A stretch of DNA of 64,000 nt from Paenibacillus sp. HGH0039 (GTDB lineage: Bacteria > Bacillota > Bacilli > Paenibacillales > NBRC-103111): positions 796,794 through 860,793 of the forward strand of contig NZ_KE150413.1 of assembly GCF_000411255.1 (NCBI RefSeq), given 5' to 3'. A program made the position numbers and the translations under genes. Positions 61,232-64,000 of this stretch are shown here, in pieces. The notes under the pieces are model-generated. The model was given only the letters and a program-made list of their open reading frames with translations. It was not told where the DNA came from and did not search any database. How positions within the stretch are numbered: the first letter of the stretch is position 1; each line of letters starts with the position of its first letter.

Positions 61232-62257
61232 ATGAACGGTTCTATATGGGGAAGATTGGCGGGAGGCTTTATCCTGATTGCGCTCGGCCTGCTTTTTTTT
61301 CTGAAACAGCTCGGTTTTATCACCTTGAGCATCGGAGAGCTCATTTCGACCTTTTGGCCGCTGTTTCTGATATACGCGGGACTAATGAGCGTGCTCTTTA
61401 ACAGGAGAAGGCAGGACGGGGCCTGGGGGCTTATCCTGGTTCTGATCGGAGGCATCTTCCAGCTCCGTAATCTCGGATGGGCTCCTTACTCGCTTGGAGA
61501 AATGTTTCAGTTTCTCATCCCGGTCGTGCTGATCATTTTCGGAATCAAAATGATTTTCGGCCGGAAAAGCTCCCACCGTCACGATTCGGAATACGGCGGA
61601 AGCCCGGAAGGGCATCGGCACGGGGACGGACACGGGCATTGGGGAAGCGAGTGGGAACGTAAACTGGAGGACAAATGGGAAGAAAAAGCGCGTAAATGGC
61701 AGGAGAAAATCTCCAGACGCGAGGCAAGACGCGCCAGGAGATCCGACTGGAAGAACGACGGCGTTTATCCGGAAGCCGGTGAGGGAAGCGGGGAATCGGG
61801 TTATGCACCGCCTCCGCCTCCGGGGGGAGGTTCTTATCGACCCGGGCCGGATTACCACTATGTGAACTCCTACGCCCCTCCCCAGAATAAGTCGGGTTTT
61901 ATCGGGGATGTGTACTTGGGACAGGATTACTGGGAATTGACGCCTCTTAACATCTCACACTTTATCGGCGACACCTCGCTGGATCTGACAAAAGCGAGTA
62001 TCCCGATGGGAGAGACGCGGATCAACATCTCGGCATTTATCGGAGATGTGAAGGTATTCATCCCGAACGATCTCGACGTGGAGATCAGCGTCACCACCTC
62101 ATCTTTTATCGGCGATATGAATGTGCTGGAGCGGCGCGAGGATGGAATCATGCGCTCGATGAACTACCGGACGCCTTATTACCAGGAAGGCGCCAAAAAA
62201 ATCAATCTTCACGTATCGATGTTCATCGGAGATATCGTCGTGAAGAAGATGGGTTAG
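61232..62257 (+). CDS. liaF: LiaF-like regulator of cell-envelope stress
   Basis: This 341-residue protein has four N-terminal membrane helices, a His/Gly and Lys/Arg/Glu-rich cytoplasmic linker (about 110-195), and a C-terminal LiaF domain with five FIGD motifs at beta-turns (GFIGDVYLG, HFIGDTSL, AFIGDVKV, SFIGDMNV, MFIGDIVV). In B. subtilis LiaF inhibits LiaS until cell-wall damage. The linker is longer than in B. subtilis. It is followed by liaS after 12 nt. Confidence 0.88.
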   Translation: MNGSIWGRLAGGFILIALGLLFFLKQLGFITLSIGELISTFWPLFLIYAGLMSVLFNRRRQDGAWGLILVLIGGIFQLRNLGWAPYSLGEMFQFLIPVVLIIFGIKMIFGRKSSHRHDSEYGGSPEGHRHGDGHGHWGSEWERKLEDKWEEKARKWQEKISRREARRARRSDWKNDGVYPEAGEGSGESGYAPPPPPGGGSYRPGPDYHYVNSYAPPQNKSGFIGDVYLGQDYWELTPLNISHFIGDTSLDLTKASIPMGETRINISAFIGDVKVFIPNDLDVEISVTTSSFIGDMNVLERREDGIMRSMNYRTPYYQEGAKKINLHVSMFIGDIVVKKMG

Positions 62258-62269
62258 GAGGCCGGACGC

Positions 62270-63307
62270 ATGGTAAAGCTGTGGAGCATGAAATGGCAGC
62301 TCATGCTGTATTTCCTGGCCTCCAGCCTTCTGACCCTCGGCATCCTGGGCTTTTCGCAGCTCTATATGCCTTGGGAAACGGCAGGCGGCGGGTGGAAGTT
62401 CGGCCTGGCCGTTTTTGCCGTGCTGTTGGGGCAGGCGGTCGGTTTCGTGGCCTCCCGCTCCTTCCAGCGCAAGGTGGATGTGCTGCACATCGCCATGCTT
62501 CAGCTGGCGAAAGGCAACTTGAAGGATCGGATACAGATCGATCCCATCGATTCTTTCCATCCCGTCTACAAATCGTTCAACGAGATGGCGGGGGCGCTTG
62601 AAGAGCGGACGCGGCTGCTGCAGGAAATGGGCGAGGAACGCTCCGTGATGGAGCGCGGCTCCGTCGAGACTGCGGTAGTCGAGGAGCGCCGGAGGCTGGC
62701 CCGGGATCTGCACGATACCGTCAGCCAGGAGCTCTTCGCGATTCACATGTCGGCATCCTCTCTGCCGAAGGTGATCGGACACAATCCCGACGTCGCCAGC
62801 CAGCTGATGGAGCAGCTGATCCAGATGTCGCACCATGCCCAGAAGCAGATGCGGGGGCTCATTTCCCAGCTGCGGCCGATCGAGCTGGACGGCAGCACGC
62901 TGGAGCAGGCGCTGGAGAAATGGTTCCCGGAATACTGCCGGGCTCATGAGCTTCAAGGCCGCCTGGATGTAGAGACGGAACAGCCGATTTCCGAGGCGAT
63001 CGAGCATCAGCTGTTCCTGATCATCCAGGAGGGGATGGCCAACGTCGTCAAGCATGCTTCCGCTACGGAAATCGAGCTGCAGCTGCATGACTCCGGGCGC
63101 CAATATGTGCTCCAACTGGCGGACAACGGAAAAGGCTTCGAGCGGAGCGCGATATCGTCCGCCTCCCACGGCTTGTCCACGATGCGCGAACGCGCGCAGA
63201 AGCTGGGCGGAGATGCCGAGGTCCTCAGCGGATCGGGCAGCGGGACGACAGTCCGTGTACGGATACCGAAATTTGTGAAAGAGCCGAAAGGGGAAGCTTC
63301 GTTGTGA
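62270..63307 (+). CDS. liaS: LiaS-like sensor histidine kinase
   Basis: This 345-residue kinase has two membrane helices with a very short external loop (intramembrane-sensing type), a HAMP region, the HisKA_3 phosphoacceptor site EERRRLARDLHDTVSQELF, and a HATPase with GMANVVKHASA and LADNGKGF. The short input domain agrees with LiaF supplying the signal. It overlaps liaR by 4 nt (GTGA). Confidence 0.92.
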   Translation: MVKLWSMKWQLMLYFLASSLLTLGILGFSQLYMPWETAGGGWKFGLAVFAVLLGQAVGFVASRSFQRKVDVLHIAMLQLAKGNLKDRIQIDPIDSFHPVYKSFNEMAGALEERTRLLQEMGEERSVMERGSVETAVVEERRRLARDLHDTVSQELFAIHMSASSLPKVIGHNPDVASQLMEQLIQMSHHAQKQMRGLISQLRPIELDGSTLEQALEKWFPEYCRAHELQGRLDVETEQPISEAIEHQLFLIIQEGMANVVKHASATEIELQLHDSGRQYVLQLADNGKGFERSAISSASHGLSTMRERAQKLGGDAEVLSGSGSGTTVRVRIPKFVKEPKGEASL

Positions 63308-63966
63308 AAGAACAAATAAAAGTGATGGTTGTGGACGACCACGATATGGTGAGGGTCGGTCTGCGCACGTATATTATGCTCGATGAGGAGCTCAGCGTCG
63401 TGGAGGAAGCGTCGAACGGGGAAGAAGCGCTGCGCAAACTCGAAGCGCTGGACGCTGAACGTATTCCCGATGTGATTCTCATGGATCTGACCATGCCGGT
63501 TATGAACGGAATTGAGGCGACCCGGGAAATTACGCAGCGTTTTCCTTCTATTAAAATCATTATGCTGACCAGTTTCCTGGAAGAAGACAAGGTCGTCCAA
63601 GCGGTTGAAGCGGGCGCAATCTCTTATGTGCTCAAAACCATCTCCTCGGAGCAGCTCGCCCATGCGGTCAAGGGAGCCGCCGCCGGCATGCCAGTTCTTA
63701 ACCCCGAGGTCTCTCTGGCGCTGACCCGCGGGCTTAGGCAGCGGTCGGCGCAGACGGAAGACGAGGGGCTGACGGCGCGTGAGCGCGAGGTACTTTCCCT
63801 CATTTCGGACGGCAAATCGAACAAGGAAATCGCCGAGGCGCTGCATATCAGCATCAAGACCATGAAGACACACGTGAGCAACCTGCTCATGAAGTGTGAA
63901 CTGGACGACCGCACCCAGCTGGCTATTTATGCTCACCGCAAGGGCTGGGCCGGTACCGGGGCTTAA
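63304..63966 (+). CDS. liaR: LiaR-like response regulator
   Basis: This 220-residue NarL-type regulator has a receiver (MVVDDHDMVRVGL, phospho-acceptor in VILMDLTMPVMNG, Lys in YVLKT) and a LuxR-type helix-turn-helix (LTAREREVLSLISDGKSNKEI). It starts with GTG overlapping liaS. In B. subtilis LiaR activates liaIH, where LiaH is a PspA homologue; here the pspA gene lies 57 kb away and is not adjacent. Confidence 0.92.
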   Translation: MKEQIKVMVVDDHDMVRVGLRTYIMLDEELSVVEEASNGEEALRKLEALDAERIPDVILMDLTMPVMNGIEATREITQRFPSIKIIMLTSFLEEDKVVQAVEAGAISYVLKTISSEQLAHAVKGAAAGMPVLNPEVSLALTRGLRQRSAQTEDEGLTAREREVLSLISDGKSNKEIAEALHISIKTMKTHVSNLLMKCELDDRTQLAIYAHRKGWAGTGA

Positions 63967-64000
63967 CGCGGACTTCTGCACAGCCGGACCGGAGACGGTT

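Noticed and set aside
1-64000. CRISPR arrays, insertion sequences, tRNA or rRNA genes
   Set aside because: I found no regularly spaced repeats, transposase frames with terminal repeats, or tRNA T-loop/acceptor patterns on reading through the window.

Overview
The window is a 64 kb stretch of bacterial chromosome from an endospore-forming Firmicute, most likely Paenibacillus or a close relative. The evidence is a moderately high G+C content, strong AGGAGG-type ribosome binding sites, frequent TTG/GTG starts, S-box, T-box and cobalamin riboswitches, sporulation genes (Spo0E-like, ytxC next to thrS), LiaFSR and a sigma-W-type promoter. The genus is an inference from gene content; there is no rRNA or tRNA to confirm it. 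I see no insertion sequence, prophage, integrase or CRISPR array, so this looks like core chromosome.

Layout: 1-7.1 kb carries a cvpA end, a membrane protein, a CuA-type cupredoxin lipoprotein, a YvlD-like protein, mutS2 and a PspA operon (pspA, DUF350 membrane protein, a 26-residue membrane peptide, a zinc-ribbon protein) behind a near-perfect sigma-W promoter. 7.2-13.5 kb holds an MFS transporter, cysK, a short GNAT-like ORF, an Lrp regulator with an aminotransferase, a Spo0E-family phosphatase and a lipoprotein. 13.6-24.2 kb is a cobalamin block: a B12 riboswitch with terminator, btuFCD, cobT, cobU, cbiB, cobS, cobD, cobQ and a PduO-type adenosyltransferase. It encodes B12/cobinamide import and the late assembly steps; the corrin-ring genes are not in the window.

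24.2-35.2 kb holds an RluA pseudouridine synthase, an ArsC/Spx-like protein, a site-2-type protease, an aminotransferase, two overlapping DGQHR-motif (DndB-like) genes with no dnd genes around them, a very long double GT-C glycosyltransferase and a 5'-3' exonuclease. 35.2-39.1 kb is a second envelope-stress type operon: a small protein, a Ser-rich exported protein, a glutathionylspermidine-synthase-like ATP-grasp enzyme, a lipoprotein and a second DUF350 protein. It sits behind another sigma-W-like promoter, so it looks like the missing half of the PspA module at the left end.

39.1-45.7 kb holds two small conserved proteins, a PP2C-like phosphatase, an HRDC protein with an attenuator-like leader, a class B penicillin-binding protein and a CorA transporter with a structured leader. 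46.2-49.8 kb is a SAM-riboswitch-controlled methionine operon (metA, metI, metC). Then come mqnC (futalosine menaquinone pathway), an OmpR-type two-component system, ytxC, a T-box-controlled thrS, a CatE-like dioxygenase with inverted-repeat operators, a TM-helix-repeat channel protein, a 3D-domain protein and liaF-liaS-liaR at the right edge.

The recurring theme is envelope stress and envelope synthesis: PspA, both DUF350 proteins, the ATP-grasp enzyme, LiaFSR, PBP, protein O-mannosyltransferase-like enzyme and 3D protein. The most interesting loci are the orphan DGQHR pair, the split PspA/DUF350/ATP-grasp module, and the fused GT-C enzyme.
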